This document shows positions 63,482-64,000 of a stretch of 64,000 nt of DNA, piece by piece. Location of the stretch: assembly GCA_020634495.1 (NCBI GenBank), contig JACKBR010000012.1, positions 46,852 to 110,851 of the forward strand. Reading direction: 5' to 3'. Position 1 is the first letter of the stretch; each line of letters starts with the position of its first letter. The stretch is from Ardenticatenaceae bacterium (GTDB taxonomy: Bacteria > Chloroflexota > Anaerolineae > Promineifilales > Promineifilaceae). The translations under genes and the position numbers were made by a program. The notes under the pieces are model-generated. The model searched no databases and was not told the DNA's origin. It was given only the letters and a program-made list of their open reading frames with translations.

Positions 63482-64000
63482 GTGACAATTGGTGGTGTGC
63501 AGTTTGATCTAAAACTCACTTTTCTAATTATTTTGGGGACGATTGTACCGATGCTGGATTATTATGGGCACAAAATTACCAGCACCAAAGCATATGATCG
63601 GCTGGTTTGGTACTTTATTATTCCCATGCTGGTCATTTTGTTGCTATTTCGGGAGTCTCCAGGGGATTATGGTTTCCGCTTGGGCAAATGGCAGACGGGG
63701 CTGGCCTGGGTGGTGGGTGCCTGTACCGGAATGGCGTTGATCTTATGGTTTGTGGCGCGGCAGCCTGGTATGCAGCAATATTACGAAGCGCGTGCGCCGC
63801 AAGAGATTTGGCGCATCATTTATCTAAATGGGGTGGATTTATTTGGCTGGGAGTTTATGTGGCGCGGCTTGATGTTGTTTGCCTTTGCCCGCGCTTTGGG
63901 GCCAGGGGCGGCTATTTTTCTACAAGCGGTGCCGTTTGCCTTTATGCACCTGGGTAAGCCGGAAGTGGAAACTCTGAGCACAATTTTTGGCGGCGCTGGG
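63482..64000 (+). CDS. CPBP-family intramembrane metalloprotease, 3' end cut
   Basis: 173 residues are visible; the frame is open to the window end. GTG at 63482 has AGGAG seven bases before it. Hydrophobic helices occur at about 10-30, 42-62 and 78-98. GWEFMWRGLMLF near residue 123 gives the first metal and catalytic Glu motif in a form with one Glu (ExxxR rather than EExxxR). FAFMHLGKPE near residue 155 gives the His motif. CPBP/Abi proteins cleave prenylated or membrane peptides, or act in bacteriocin self-protection. The later part of the family core is outside the window. Confidence 0.85.
   Translation, partial: MTIGGVQFDLKLTFLIILGTIVPMLDYYGHKITSTKAYDRLVWYFIIPMLVILLLFRESPGDYGFRLGKWQTGLAWVVGACTGMALILWFVARQPGMQQYYEARAPQEIWRIIYLNGVDLFGWEFMWRGLMLFAFARALGPGAAIFLQAVPFAFMHLGKPEVETLSTIFGGAG

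Noticed and set aside
1..64000. Search by eye for tRNA, rRNA, transposase, integrase, phage, toxin-antitoxin and CRISPR-Cas genes
   Set aside because: No T-loop-like GTTCGA context with paired arms, no recognisable protein families of these kinds.

Overview
The window looks like one contig piece from a bacterium of the phylum Chloroflexota, probably an Anaerolineae-like lineage. This is inferred from gene content, not from a marker search. Pointers are a Tad/Flp pilus with a CpaE-type ATPase, LytR-CpsA-Psr and sortase genes typical of single-membrane cells, long arrays of GT39-like membrane glycosyltransferases, NarL/DegU-type two-component genes, Pro/Thr-rich surface proteins and an infC-rpmI-rplT block. 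No tRNA, rRNA, CRISPR array, transposase or phage gene was seen.

Layout. 1-3 kb: end of a peptide ABC importer operon (permease and two ATPases) closed by a terminator. 3.3-5.2 kb: response regulator facing a HAD phosphatase. 5.2-16.7 kb: surface-glycan region with a GT2 polyprenol-phosphate sugar transferase, a methyltransferase and six GT-C type membrane proteins, three of them with broken frames. 16.8-24.2 kb: DegS/DegU-like kinase and regulator, a 50-residue Flp pilin, a CpaE/TadZ protein carrying an intact receiver, TadA, TadB and TadC. 24.4-28.5 kb: ComF, long hibernation factor, low-molecular-weight phosphatase, Nif3-like protein and a Kbl/BioF-type PLP enzyme. 28.5-39.4 kb, mostly minus strand: an unknown small protein, beta-CASP nuclease, RNase D, sugar epimerase, RecJ (broken frame), a mannosyltransferase-like protein, a GAF kinase and PsuG; a GNAT acetyltransferase is on plus. 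39.6-50.4 kb: ParB-like protein and a small carbohydrate-binding-module protein (both frame-broken), parvulin lipoprotein, Pro/Thr-rich protein, PPC-repeat lipoprotein, LCP protein, GT39, sortase and a small membrane protein. 50.4-52.2 kb: infC, rpmI, rplT. 52.2-58.8 kb: three more GT39-like genes, all frame-broken. 58.9-62.8 kb: a 1320-residue multi-GAF histidine kinase. 62.9-64 kb: a promoter-terminator unit, a SWIM-like small protein and the start of a CPBP protease.

Three window-wide patterns stand out. First, the palindrome ACGGCCGT occurs about 109 times by my hand count, where about one is expected by chance. It falls in all three codon registers and between genes. Second, hairpin repeats built on GGAGATTGGAGATT and its complement sit inside glycosyltransferase genes and are often translated in frame, like Rickettsia palindromic elements. 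Third, several genes have an excellent promoter ending only 3-12 bases before the start codon, which suggests leaderless or nearly leaderless mRNAs.

Frame breaks cluster at 9.3-12.0, 33.5-34.1, 40.2-40.7 and 53.8-57.5 kb. They hit even the conserved recJ and look like uncorrected sequencing indels, so those entries should be read as probably intact genes in a draft-quality sequence.
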